Below are positions 42,322 through 54,219 of a stretch of DNA of 64,000 bases, in pieces; position 1 is the first letter of the stretch, and each line of letters begins with the position of its first letter. The position numbers were made by a program, and so were the translations under genes. Under the pieces are notes generated by a model. The model saw only the letters and a program-made list of their open reading frames with translations. It did no database searches and was not told the DNA's origin. Source of the stretch: Aedes albopictus (Eukaryota; Arthropoda; Insecta; Diptera; Culicidae); contig NC_085137.1 in NCBI RefSeq assembly GCF_035046485.1, positions 317,794,739-317,858,738 of the forward strand, read 5' to 3'.

Positions 42322-43812
42322 CCCAACTAACAATTGCAAGTCACAAACAAGCAAGCTTGCTGAATTGTTGCTTAATAATGGTAATGATAGCTGAACTGAA
42401 ATTATGCTCTACACATTACTGTTTAAATGATTTTTCAATTGAAAAAGTAGTCAATGTTCGACTTTCCTCATCGGTATCAACTATGATAAATTAAAACACT
42501 TTTCAAACGTTTAACAAGAAATTTATTCGGCAAGCATTGATTCCTTAACAAAGGAGTTTAACAAAACATTTATCTGCATCTTATTACGCTGATGTATCGA
42601 TAAGCATATGCTCCTGAACAATGTGCTTTTCACTTGTCAAATAAACGCCTTCAGCCCGTCATAGTTTGACTCGGAACTTTGTTCGGATTATGGGATAAAT
42701 CATGGCTTAAACTGTTTAGACAACCAAATTATTAAAGAACTAATATTTTAAACGAATCACATAAAATAAAACAGAATAGAATTATGTAGTTTAACATTGA
42801 GTGCCAAAAGACGTAATCAACGTAAAAATGAGGCATGTAACAAGATATCTTGTACCTTGATCATTATATTTTTTATCTTCCGCAGCAGTTCGATTGTAGG
42901 AGACACTTGGATCGATGCATTTGACATTGCAGTGCTGTCGTGTTTATTGAATATTGTTCCCGCATTCACCTAGATAACCAAACAGCATTCAGAAATCGAC
43001 ACATTTCAAGTATCCCTAAACATCCATATGCACTATTTATTGAACATAAATTGCTTAACGGATCTTCTACTGAGCATGAGAAGATAACTTGAACAGATGC
43101 TCTGAATGCACCATGTCCAAGACCATACCGCACCACATATTGTCATACATTTTTAAAGATCGATATTTAATAATAAACTTTTTGGCCGCATTCGATACAA
43201 GTTTTCTCACCGTGCGATAAAAATACTGACAGCGAAATCAGAATGGAAAACACGTGTTTTGGGCTGAACAGTTGTTGAAGTATAAGGCGTTGTTCAGTTG
43301 ATTACCACGTGCTGTGCTAATTCACCACTGCTGAACACAAGTTCAGGAGTGACCATTATTGAGTCATGGGAAGATTATGTTTTGCTTTGGGTGCTGCATC
43401 TCACCATCTCTAGGATGGCGCAGATAGGAAGGCATGCGGCTGGCAATCGACAGGTCTCGAGTTCTAATCCGGATTTAGGTAATTTTATATGTAATTCTTA
43501 TTTCATAATAGGTGTTCTCATAATAATAATAATAATAATAATTACTCTCGTGAAAGTTCAAAATTTTTGCATTTTATTTATTTTCTGTCATTTTTGCCAA
43601 AGCTGAATAACAACTTTCCTTTACATTTGTAAAACGTTTTGAAGAACAAAAAATTAAGTTGGTGCACAACATGATGCTTTATAAATTCTCCAAATTTGTG
43701 TGAACAAAACCCGAACATAAGTTGTACGTGAAAATAATTCAAATGTTATTCAACATTATGTTGAATTAATTCGTCATAATGGTGTTTGTTAAATGAGTGA
43801 TTGTTAGTTGGG
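42322..43812. mobile_element. 1.49-kb TIR element (CCCAACTAACAAT termini)
   Basis: Left CCCAACTAACAAT, right ATTGTTAGTTGGG, with AA on both sides (42320-42321, 43813-43814). It is nested in the 3' UTR of element F between AGGGAAGGT and GGGAAAAGG. It contains a tRNA-like segment at 43420-43485 and a TAA/ATA run at 43521-43541. No transposase recognised. Confidence 0.7.
43420..43485 (+). repeat. tRNA-like segment inside the 1.49-kb TIR element
   Basis: TGGCGCAGATAGG fits the A box and GAGTTCTAATCC the B box, at tRNA-like spacing. The anticodon arm pairs poorly. Probably a SINE head. Confidence 0.45.
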
Positions 43813-43906
43813 AAGGGAAAAGGGTCGACATAATCGCATAAGCGTACCACAACGGGTTCAAACCCTGAAAAGGGCACTGTAAAAACGCATAAAGCGTAAA
43901 GTAAGT

Positions 43907-44121
43907 CTATTCTTTATTACACCAACAAAGCTAGCCATGGAAATGTTTGACACTTCGCAGGTCGTTTTGACAGACCACACACATGCGAGAAAAAGACGGA
44001 TGATATATTCTACTTTATCGATCTTGTTGCCGTCCTCTTCATGCTCATGTTACATCTGTCAAAATGACCTGTGAATTGTCAGTCGTTTTGAGGTTAGGTT
44101 CGTTGGTGTAATAAAGAATAG
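43907..44121. mobile_element. 215-bp MITE with perfect 20-bp TIRs
   Basis: CTATTCTTTATTACACCAAC at the left and its exact inverse at the right, nested in element F just after GCATAAAGCGTAAAG. No clear duplicate flanks; weak inverted matching (AAGTA) extends outside. Internal CGTTTTGACAGA / TCTGTCAAAATGAC parts are also inverted. Confidence 0.8.
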
Positions 44122-44534
44122 CTACTTGCCACAACGGGTTCAAAATAACAGAACATCCTAAAGATTCAGGTTTCTTAGGTCAGTTTCACTTAATCAAGTG
44201 TTTACCGAGTACTCGGAAACGTAGTTGCGTAAAAATTGGGTAACTACCCAAGTAACCAAAATTTCAGAAAAAAGAGTACTTTATAAGCTAAGCAGCTTGC
44301 TCGAGGTTGCTCATTAGCCTTCAAAGCAGCTTCAATTTTAAGTAATTTTGGAACTTGAAAGTTCACATAAGCACGCTGGATAGCCTTTTAAGCAGCTTCT
44401 GACAGAAATTTGACAAAATTCATGCTGAAACAAAAATGTGTTTTCAGAATCACAACTCCCCTGTTGAAGGGTTTGTGATTTACATGTCTGGAAATTGCTT
44501 CTGATTATTATATTTTCACATATGTCGCATCTAT

Positions 44535-44600
44535 GTAGATTTGAACTGAATCCTCCTGTGTGATGACCTGCCGACTTACCGCTGCGCTGCTGAAGACACT
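44535..44600 (-). repeat. tRNA-like segment
   Basis: On the minus strand AGCAGCGCAGCGGTAAGTCG serves as A box region and CAGTTCAAATCTAC as B box. Confidence 0.45.
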
Positions 44601-44699
44601 TGACAAAGCCAAGCTAACTTCACTACTGTACAAATGTGCAAAACTAGCTGCCGACAGAAAATCGATTTAAGCCAGACTTTTCCCGCTGTTCACTCAATC

Positions 44700-44775
44700 G
44701 TAACTGTAGAACTGTGGTAGAGCGTAGGATTCTCACGCAGCGACTATTGGTTCGAATTCGATGGGCGGCAATTTT
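44700..44775 (+). repeat. tRNA-like segment with T-run stop
   Basis: ACTGTGGTAGAGCG (D-arm/A box part) and TTGGTTCGAATTCGATG (B box) are followed by a T9 run at 44772-44780, suited to polymerase III termination. Confidence 0.5.
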
Positions 44776-46345
44776 TTTTTGCTCAAGCCTGGTACTCATT
44801 GATTTGATAAATTCATATTTGTATTTTATTTGTGTATGCTTAAACTGTTGTTTTCTGTAAGAGAAATAAATTTAATCTTCATTGAAACACAATGCTACTA
44901 AACTGAACTTCTATGAACTTTAAAGTTCAGACAAAGTTCCGAGTAGCATCTTAAGCAGCTTCAAAGTTCCGCGAAGTTCAGATAAAGTTCCGAATTTCCA
45001 GCAAGGCTCATCGTTAGCCTCTTAAGCAGCCAGAAAGTTCCATTTGAAACTTTATTTGAACTTCGCGGAACTTGAAAGTGCATTTTGTCATGGGAAGCGG
45101 AACTTCTGGTTACTTGGGTACGCAATCAAATGATTCAAAGTTCCACAGCCGGATTTTCAGCTAAGATATACAAATGAAGCAGCCTGTTGAGGCTTGTGAT
45201 GGACAAAATGATAAGTAGGAAAATTACATTGAGTTATCTCAATTGCGTTTCTGCTACGAGATTCTTCAAAAGTGATGGCAAGACTCCCGCATGGGGGCAT
45301 CCACAAACACTCAATTTCCTATTCGCTGCTTGACGTAATGCCGAGAAGAGATGATGGTTTTTGAGCATTTGATAAATCCAATTGGAAATCATTGAAAGAT
45401 AAATAGGACAATCCATGCGGCTTCCAATATAGAATCGAAAGGTCCGTGTTCAAATATATCCTGGAAATCCAAGAAACACCCAAACAAAATTGTTTTTGAA
45501 TGAATGCTTTTCCGATATCGTATACAACGTTGTGTAAACAAATCACAGTGGACTTTCCAGTTTGGTAAGCATGTTGGTTCCCATGGAGAGGCATGTTTGC
45601 CAGAAAAACATCACGGGTGTGATGCTCGACAAAGCATTCTAATCATTTCAGAAGAATGAGGTCAAATTGATAGGTCTGATCTTAATACGATGTATTATCC
45701 AATTACGGAATAAACTTGACAGTATAATCCCACCAAGAATTGGGAATAGCAAGGCTGCAAACAAGCAATTTTATCAAAACATTTTAGGGCTCGAGGCATG
45801 ACACGCGAGATTGCCATTTCAATTTTACTGAAAGTAGCAAACATCAGGTCAAACGCAAAATGCGAAATCATATAGGTGTTAATTGAAGCATTACATCTAC
45901 ATAGAAATCTCCCCTACGAAATTAAGGTGCTTGGACCAAAGCTGTTCTTTTATGCTGAAGATTGATCTGAGCTGTCATAACCACAGCTACTACCCAAACT
46001 AGGCACGATCAAACTCTCACTCACAATCACAACATAAGAAAAAAGAGCAGCGATAAAAACCAATTCGGTATCGATTGAAGAACGCCAGAGACGAAGATAC
46101 ACAGAGGACACTATGAAGAACGCATAATGCGAAAAGCCATATAGGTTATAATTAAAGCTAATAAACAACATACTAATAATCCCACCCTTATTGAGCCTCG
46201 CAATTGAGGCTTAAGAAGGATAGCAGATTATCTCGGAGAAACACAAGGTCAACTGCACCATTGTTCCAGTTAGCGCAGTAAGGGCAGAATACTGTGGAGG
46301 GCGCCCTAGTACTCTACAGGCTCCGTTAAGCAATTAGGATTTCAT

Positions 46346-49300
46346 TAGACCCCCTATCGATTCATTCTTAGGCATGGTAAGCATATAGCCGCATCACACC
46401 ATGAATTAGGGGTCACATGTTTATTGGACTCTTACCACCGGAACAGGCAGTCCGTAGTGTTATTCTTAGCCAATTGTGACAACCGACACTACACAGCTAT
46501 CTAGGCTGATCAAGAAAAGAAGTCAATATTGATGATCAACTTCATTCGGACCCGAACAGCCGTCCGTACAAAGTGAATAAAATTGATTTTCAACCAATTC
46601 AAAGATGCAGTTTGTTAAAGAAGATTAGTGTTATTATTCTGTTTATTTAAAACACAAACAAATTGACTCTAAGTTTTCCATCCAATATATGAACAATAAT
46701 GGAAAACATGTTTAATGGAATCCTTTACCGTACATTCCAAATGAAATAAGTTGATTTTCCGGCTATTCAAATGAAGAAAGAAAACATTCCGGATGTTTCC
46801 GGTTTCAAAAGTTGCAACACTTTGAAAAAATCGTGAAAGTTATATTATTATTTGATATTATTTGCCTAGAATTGGAAGCGAATGAAATAAAATTAACAAC
46901 TTTAAATCCTCTATAAAAAAAATGCCTAGAAACACAATTTGGCTACTACAATTCAACATCTTTCAAACGAAAAAAGAAGTTTTAAATCGGCCAACTGATT
47001 CAAAAGCTGTGATTTTTTGAAAAATCTTGGCTTTGAAAAATCTTAATTTTTACAATCATAAAATGGGTCACCCTAATGACGGAATAAAAAAACGGGTCTT
47101 ACTATTTTCGATAAACTACAAAACCACCAAGTATCACGATGTTTGGAGACACACTATATCGGTTTTCTATGGAATGGTTGCATTGTTAGACAAAACAATC
47201 TTTTTGAAGTCGGTTGGATGAGTTGTTTCTCACTGCTAAGTGAATTTATTGTTAAAAATTCATTAAAAACTATGAAATACGTTTCCAGCATCTACATTCC
47301 AAAAATCGCATTTTGCCTCGCGTTTTCTCGAGCACAAATCAGCAGATGCATCATACAAATTGGTCTGAAAAAGCTACTCAAAGTTTACTGCGTATAAACA
47401 AACAACAAGCAGCTTATTCAGATCAATTTACTTGATGCATCTCCAGATTTGTTCTTAGAAAAAATCGTTCAAAATGCATAGTGGCCAGTACTCTGGCAAC
47501 CTTGTCCTGAAGGCGAAATTGATAATTAGGGCATTATTCAAATGCTATTGTTTCTTTTGTATTAAATCGCAAAGAAATATGCTTATTCAATTTTTCCCCA
47601 ATCATTCGATCATAGTGAAAAAGTTTATTGGAATTAAATACACTTCAAAATAATATTCCCAAAAGTCACAAGGAAATAAAATTGTCCATAAAAAAATTTA
47701 AAATCAAAATAATTCAACAATTCATAACACAATGTCAAAACGGTTTCGTCTTAAAAAAAAGCCCAAATAGGTTTTAAAAGGAAAATATTAAAGTGTAGGG
47801 ATGTTCAAAAATTAGAATTAGAAAAATCAAAAACCATAGTTTATGAAATCGTGATTAGAAAGAATCATCGTCCAAAACATGATTGAATCGATTTTAGGTG
47901 GCGAAAAATGATACTTAGATCAAAATCTAAAATTTGGGTATGAAAGTTTTAACCATAACCTGATTATTACCAACCCCTAAGACCAAGCCCACCCGTGGGC
48001 TTAATACTACACACGCAACAGCACGTCGTTAACGATTTTTAATTTCGTTATCCACCCATTTTCGCACCGGTCGTTCGTTTCCATGTGAGTAAAATAATGA
48101 TCGGTCGCCTTTGCGCACCGGTGGTCTCTATTCTATCCGTACCATCGGATTTTGCACTTCTGTAAATCATCGCAATATTTTGTGTATTTCTGTGGTGTTA
48201 TTGCAAATCTTATTCAGTATAATAATCTGTGCTCATATTTTGAAAGAAGGGGTTTTGGATAAGATTAAAAACTGTTAGTAAAAAATGAACTCAAATAAAT
48301 AATTTCCTTGGAGATTTGTACCAGTTTTTATGCGTTTAAAGATATCATTTTCTCAATAAGGGATGATTGTATTTAATCCCGGAATTCAAGCAATCTTTTT
48401 TTTTAATTATATGTTTGTTGCTTACTGTATGACTTGTTGGTTGAATTTTTATCTAAAATAATATCCATCTCTTCAATATCCATGTTGACTTTCTCACAAG
48501 AAATTTATCTGAATTTTGAGCATATTTTAAATAATTAAGTTAATTGAATAATTATATCCCTTGCATTTCCAGCACATTTATAACGTAGTTGTCTCCTGTA
48601 CAACTTCGCGTAGGTCAAGATTCTTGAATCCTGGTTATAGTAGAAGCTGTCTTCTAACAGTCTGCGATAAGTTTGCGCAACCTTTTTTCATTAACGTGTA
48701 TTTTAACATCAGTTAATTCTATACTCAGTCACAACCTTTTAGTTACAAAGCATCAATCGGAAATCTTAATATATATTGCGATCTTTTGGATGCTGGTATA
48801 TGAATATTTTGTTGGAAGCAGATTCTATGCGCTTGAAGTAGAATGCGTATTTGTCAAAGTACATAATGAGCCCACTCTCCTTTTTGGCACTTCATACAAC
48901 AATAATTGTTGTATTTTAACATCCAACTCCTTGCATTTTCTATAACGAGGAACCTACAATATGGCAGTTCTGCACACCGCCTATTTTAATTGATGAAACT
49001 TGGCAGCTCGACTACATTTTTTAAGATTTTTATCGGTATGATTTTAGTTTTTTTCACAAAAAGAAATAATTGTAGTGTTTCTATGATATCTGAGTAGAGT
49101 TAGGTACAGTCAAAGCATCTTTGAAAAATCGTAACTACTCTTATCTAATCTCATACATACGCGGAATCTCTCTGGAAAGCAATCGTGTTACTTTTCTTGT
49201 CAATACTGATGCTTGCAGCATATCAGAGATATGACACATGCATCAAAGCGGCCTGGTTTACTGCGTTGTATTTACGCGCAAAGATAATTCTTCAAAATAC

Positions 49301-50677
49301 TTGGAGTACAGAATATTTGATTTCGGCAAGGTACATCTCGAATTTACAGAAGAGGAAGGATGCGTGGACATTTTGTACCAAACGATTCAGATTACATGTT
49401 GATGAATATGTTTTGAATATATGAAAATGTGTATAATAGAGCTATGAATAAATGTGTAATATTGGAAAGATCTCCCCAATTGTTGGGTTGCTTTTAAAGA
49501 TCTAATGTCGAATCTCCTATTCTGTATGATCGATGTTATTCACATGGGGTCTTCGCCGATTTTTTTTTCTGCTTTGCCCTATTGTTTCTACAAGTGTGAA
49601 GTTACCCATTTGCACACTTTCTTCCTAATGTCTCGTTTATTTAATTTATATTTTTAAATTTATATTAAATAAACCACCCACTCACGACCACCATTTTCAA
49701 AAACAGCAATCAAACCAAAACTCCTTTGCCTTTTTGAAATATACACGACAAAACAAAACGCGAGGCACAGCTCTTTCAAAGCGGGGGATCTCATCCCGGA
49801 AAATGAAGAAAGAAAACCTTGTGGTCACTTATTACCGTCAAATGGTATCTTTTCGGGTTAGAAAATACGCACATCTTCTCACCGGAATCTGCGACGAATG
49901 ACGATAATTTTGGAACTGGTCGGAACAAACTTCGCGAGTTATTTATTTGGACATTTTTCTAAATGTGCGGAACTAAACTTTACTTGCTGCGTAGAAACCC
50001 CGGCTCAAACATGTACGTGTTAAAACAGCAAAACTCACTGAATCACTATACATTTCTTCAAATATTAGTTTCGAAACAAAAACTAAAGGTGCGATTATGA
50101 GCAATCGTAACTATTTTTAAGAGAAAATCAATACATTTTCGATATGCATGATCCTAAAATTGGCGAAGAAGGGAAAACTTTATTCAATGCTTGTCAATTT
50201 GAACCTATTATTTTTCTGCGTTTGTATTGCCACTCTATCACAATTGTATGTCAGACAATTTGTTGTGTTATTCGTGTAACGATCTATGATATTAATTGGT
50301 TGAAAATTTCAAATATTTGATGCAAACTAAAATAAATTCCTACCTATACAAAACAAGAAAATCATTCACTAGAAACTATATACCTGGCAACAAATCCATA
50401 CTCATGTTCTTTCGTCTCCTCTTTACGCTACCCAGAGAGCTAAACGCGAGAGAGCGCACGAGCCTACGGATAGAGACCGTACTTTGCGTGTCTCTATATT
50501 CTAAGCCCTGCTACGAACCGTACGTAAAATATTCGCTTTCGAGCCCTACTTAGCAGCGACCGGTGCGGTTCGCTTCTTTGTTCGGGTCTCTACTTAACGT
50601 TAAAACGCTTGATGGAGCCCATGAGTGGGCCTGGTCTAACCCCCTAACTACGCTAATAGCACAGTATCATGACCATC
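46346..50677. other. AT-rich non-coding sequence, possible arrestin intron
   Basis: No domain-bearing ORF was found in 4.3 kb. It begins left of a splice donor of the arrestin exon, so part or all may be intron of that minus-strand gene. A GC-richer, CG-containing block at about 50,420-50,620 directly follows the donor side; I do not recognise it. I did not find a PPxY-coding downstream exon here. Confidence 0.4.
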
Positions 50678-50683
50678 ACTTAC
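50678..50683 (-). other. Predicted 5' splice site of the arrestin exon
   Basis: The minus strand reads TTGAAAA then GTAAGTGATGG. GTAAGT matches the consensus donor exactly and directly precedes the in-frame stop, so reading through gives only two more residues. Splicing would leave a phase-1 exon end after SLK. Confidence 0.65.
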
Positions 50684-51698
50684 TTTTCAACGACTGGATA
50701 CTGCTCGCTAGGAACTGGGTCGAAAGGTTATTACTCGACCTGGCCGTCCGCCCATCCACGACCGAAGCTTGCGCCTGAGATTTGTCCAGATTGGCCAGTG
50801 GCACCGTACCGATCACGATCGGAATCTTCACCTGCGGGCATCCATACAGGCCCGGTATTTTTGCAACCACTTCGATAAAGTACTCTATTTGGATTATGCT
50901 GGTCGAGCGGGTCGGGGGCTCCGGTGGAACCAAAAGACGCCGTTCGTATCCTACCGATTTATTGCGATCTACGCCACCGCATTGATACTTAACCAGCGTA
51001 GAAAGCACGCTTTTGCTTTTCTTGCTCGATGATTGGCTGAAGTATTTGACCTGCCGGCGAAGTTTTATCTTGAGTTCACTTACATCCTTTCTACTTTTGT
51101 TCATGACATCGACCACAACCGAAATCAGTTGTCCCGGAACATAGCCAGTCATCGGAATGCACACCGTCATAATCATGGGGGCCGATCTGCATGGTCCACA
51201 GCTAAACTGCTTCAGGTTCTCCTGCACGGTGGCAACGTTCAAAGGTGGCGAAATCTTATTCAAATCCAACTGGTTTACCACCGTAAATGCTATCTTGTAT
51301 GTTAGATCGTACTTCCACGGCCGTTCGAACACTATTCGCGCTGTGTACCGTATGTAACCGAAATCACCTTCAAACGATGTGGGACAATCCGTTGGCAGCT
51401 TGTATGAGAACTTGTGGATATGTGTTCCCTCTTTCAGTTCCACTTCCTCACCCCCTTCATTCTCCACAAACTTTTCCAAATGACTAACGTAGTCCTCACG
51501 GGCACTGTATTGCACACTGGTCCCCGTGCCGACACTCTCCGACCATCGCACACTGCTCTGACCGGTAATCTTCAAAAAGACACTCTTCACTTTCTTCGCC
51601 TTCGGCACTGTGATCTCCACCTGACCGGCGAGAGTTTGACCCGCGAAGAACACCCCGTGCGAGTTGTCGAACGAAATGTCACAGATGGGAGGAGCCAT
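50684..51698 (-). CDS. Alpha-arrestin (arrestin domain-containing protein), main exon
   Basis: Arrestin-fold adaptor, known in this family to link membrane cargo to ubiquitin ligases and endocytosis. With the ATG at 51698 (context GCAATGG) residues 8-30 read ISFDNSHGVFFAGQTLAGQV, the start of the arrestin N domain. PTSFEGDFGYIRYTARIVF (106-124) is its conserved strand pair, CGPC (167-170) the interdomain linker, and Y-V-P-G-Q (186-190) opens the C domain. IEYFIEVVAKIPGLYGC and VKIPIVIGTVPL (271-301) close it. The frame runs to a TGA at 50676-50678 (340 codons), but GTAAGT at 50683-50678 is a strong splice donor, so the exon probably ends at 50684 in phase 1 and the C-terminus lies elsewhere. 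No PPxY motif is in this exon. An upstream in-frame start is TTG only and unlikely. Confidence 0.9.
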
Positions 51699-51724
51699 TG
51701 CAGCTGGGTCCAAACACGCGAAGA

Positions 51725-51768
51725 TGCGACGACCCACTTTCAACGGATGTACCTCACTGACTGACAGA
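51725..51768 (-). promoter_or_regulatory. Initiator-like core promoter of the arrestin gene
   Basis: TCAGTCAGT at 51764-51756 (minus) holds two overlapping copies of the arthropod initiator TCAGT, 58-66 bases before the ATG. GGTCGT lies about 28 bases further on, resembling a downstream promoter element (one base off the usual spacing). No TATA box was seen. Predicted 5' UTR is about 60 bases. Confidence 0.45.
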
Positions 51769-52732
51769 CGACTAACCGTAACAGGAAAAGACAGAACGCG
51801 AAAAAAAACTAAATCAGCACCGGAGCTGATAACGAAAAGTTGCGATCGCTATCAATTACAAATTTACAATCAGAAGCACATATATTTACGCCCACACACA
51901 TAGAACCGAAATCACAGTCCCATAATGCTGTGTACCATTGCATTTACGATACCTACAGAAAGCGGGACGCACCGGGAAACCAATTAGCAAAGTGCGCAAG
52001 GTGCGCCGGGGAAGAGCGGGAAACTTGGATTAACGGGTGTTCCTCGTTTGACAGTGGAATTCGATAAGATAATAATTGTTATCGGTGCGCGGGCCAGTTA
52101 GTGGAGTGGTTCCACCAAGTCGGAAGTTGGTTGGTACGGCAAGCCAACTGAACGGGAGACACCCCTGGAAGATTGGGCTTGCCTACCGTGTATGGACTTT
52201 ATGGCTATGGGTATTACTCACGTCCGACTGTTGATTTACAATCTATTAAATAAAACAAAAAGCGATAACATAATTTTAGCTTGTTTGATGATAGAGCTGA
52301 CTCATTGACAGATTGAAATCCAAAAGTTTCATATTTGAGCTTGGATCGAAGATTTTGTACGGTGATTGGTAATTTGGTTGATCATTTTGCCTGTTTATAT
52401 CGTGTAGTAGGCATGAAAATACTCTAAATCCAAGGAAATCAAAGAAATTTCCTTTACAAATTTGTTTCTGTATATTATTTTGGTTCCAACACGTTGACCA
52501 AACGTATCCTTGGGGCTTAAAGCCTGGAACACATAGCGTCCGTTCCGTCGAGGTTTGCGTTTTTTTTGACAGTTTTCCCATGGGAAATATGTCAAACTAC
52601 TGTCACGCAAACGTATGCATTGTGTGGGGCACTTTAACCCTTCCACTAACAACACTCAAGTTTCCGTGGCACCTAGGCCTGAGAGGAGGTAGAGCTCTCT
52701 ACATTTCTTTGTTAGACGTGTCCAATTAATAC
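51769..52732. other. Upstream region of the arrestin gene
   Basis: No gene seen. GC-richer between 51,960 and 52,180 with GATAAGATAA near 52,065; the rest AT-rich. Likely promoter-proximal sequence, but no specific operator can be supported. Confidence 0.35.
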
Positions 52733-52887
52733 CCCAGTCAACCAGTGATCGTATAAGATGTTGCATAAGATGTTAAAGTGGAGGCAATATGCGTACATTT
52801 TACATGCGCCTAAATGGATGCATGTACGCATATGGCCTCCACTTTATCATCTTATGCAACATCTTATACGATTACTGGTTGTCTGGG
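52733..52887. mobile_element. 155-bp foldback MITE (CCCAGTCAACCAGT termini)
   Basis: Left CCCAGTCAACCAGTGATCG, right (inverted) CCCAGACAACCAGTAATCG, and arms of ~65 bases including TATAAGATGTTGCATAAGAT. AC on both sides (52731-52732, 52888-52889). Confidence 0.8.
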
Positions 52888-52889
52888 AC

Positions 52890-53676
52890 TCCTCTCATCT
52901 CTCAGCTGTCGCAAGGACGTGGCCATGCAGATGATGACCGATTTGATTCCCGATCAGTCCAGGACCTTTTCGTGAAAGAAATATCCTTGACTTTTTGGGC
53001 ATAGAGGATCTTCGTGCTGCCTCACGATAAACACATGCAAAATGATCATTGGCAGAGGAAGCTCTCAGTCAATAACCCGGGTAGAGGTGAATAACAAACC
53101 AATAACTGAAGAATATCATATTTTTTCATAATATCTAAATTTGCAATTTTTTAGTTCTTTATGAATAGTTCAGGATGGCACATAGATAACAAAACACGCT
53201 ATCATTGCAAAACTAGTAATATTGATACATTCTTTTTGTCATTACGAGCATGAGCAGAGCATGAGCATGAGATGACCGTACAATTCGTAGTTGCTACTCC
53301 GTTACTGACCAGAACAGTCAACATTGCACAGGGAACCAAAAGGATGGGGCCTGGGTGTAGCTTTCCATCCTCAATGTGCAATTTTGAAGGTTCAAAACTT
53401 TATATTGTCAGTACCAGCGCCGGCCACGTCCTTACGATCATCGGGGAAGGGAAGGAATGTTGGTGTGACATCCGTTGCTACTAGAGACCGTGTGTACCTC
53501 CGCATCCCCACGGTTGTCACAGGAAGGAAGCTTGTTAGTGGGAAGGGAAGGGATAGAAAGTTACATAGATCTGGATTCACATTAGTAAGTGATGTGAGCT
53601 ATGCAACCCTTGATATGATTTAGCCTTCCGCCAGCCGGCTGTCGGAAGGATACAATAATTTTATTGTATGTTTGGG
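52890..53676. other. Unassigned stretch
   Basis: No gene recognised. ACATTCTTTTTGTCATTACG near 53228 matches the end of the MITE at 56650. A hairpin CCTTCCGCCAGCC / GGCTGTCGGAAGG lies at 53624-53650. Confidence 0.4.
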
Positions 53677-53678
53677 TA

Positions 53679-53799
53679 GGGTAATTTTCCAATTGTTGCA
53701 CGGCTAAAAACTCGCCTATTGTTGCACACTCCATGTTATTCTTATGAGGTGTGCAACAATTGGCGAATTTTTAGCCGTGCAACAATTGGAAAATTACCC
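53679..53799. mobile_element. 121-bp foldback MITE (GGGTAATTTTCC termini)
   Basis: Arms GGGTAATTTTCCAATTGTTG and their inverse, TA on both sides (53677-53678, 53800-53801). GTGCAACAATTGG-type motifs repeat inside each arm. Confidence 0.85.
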
Positions 53800-54219
53800 T
53801 ATTAAATTTAATTATATACCGGGTATGAATATTTTTTAAACCACGCTTATGTTGGACCAACTCGTAATAACTCACGTTTCAAGCTTATCGTTTCTCAGTC
53901 AGAAAATAAACTGAATGCAATTCCGTTTAGTGTTACTGTCAATGCTGAAAAACCGAAACCCGCGCCGTAGCTTTACGAGAAAACTGGACAACTAAACAAC
54001 TAGAATCGTTGCTTTTGAGTTTTACCTATGTTCTTGTATTGACACATTCTACCGTGACGTTACAACGTTTTGACGCATTCGTAGTCAGATTTTCCACTAT
54101 AACTCATGAAAACGAGTGTAAACCTCAAAATATTTTTTCATATTCGGATTCCTTGTAAAATTTCTGATATATTTCTGACCTAATTCTGACAAAAAAAAAT
54201 CCATCCTGTATATGTCAGA

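Larger units (their letters stand above)
44247..45118. mobile_element. 872-bp TIR element (CCCAAGTAACCA termini)
   Basis: Left CCCAAGTAACCAAAATTTC, right (inverted) CCCAAGTAACCAGAAGTTCC, TA on both sides (44245-44246, 45119-45120). The interior is rich in AAAGTTCC and AAGCAGCTT motifs in both orientations near the ends. It holds two tRNA-like segments facing apart, at 44535-44600 (minus) and 44700-44775 (plus). Nested in element F between GCGTAAAAATTGGG and CGCAATCAAATGATTC. Confidence 0.75.
42169..46345 (-). mobile_element. LOA-like non-LTR element F, decayed, with three nested insertions
   Basis: The 3' end (GATACCCGATACCTGATAC tail at 42,169) and 3' UTR match element E. The leader at 45,950-46,330 matches E at 37,200-37,790, including GTAAGGGCAGAATACTGTGG. 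Between, only pieces of the C-terminal region (45,120-45,200), RT (45,234-45,594: WIYQMLKNHHLFSALRQAAN, KLSVCGCP) and endonuclease (45,780-45,860) remain. RNase H is gone. Three TIR elements interrupt it at 42322-43812, 43907-44121 and 44247-45118; alignment with E gives the empty sites. Confidence 0.7.

Noticed and set aside
51699..51743. Upstream extension of the arrestin frame by 15 codons
   Set aside because: The only upstream start is TTG; the ATG at 51698 has a good context and matches the family start.
50769..51764. Several plus-strand ORFs opposite the arrestin exon
   Set aside because: Shadows of a strongly recognisable coding exon on the minus strand.
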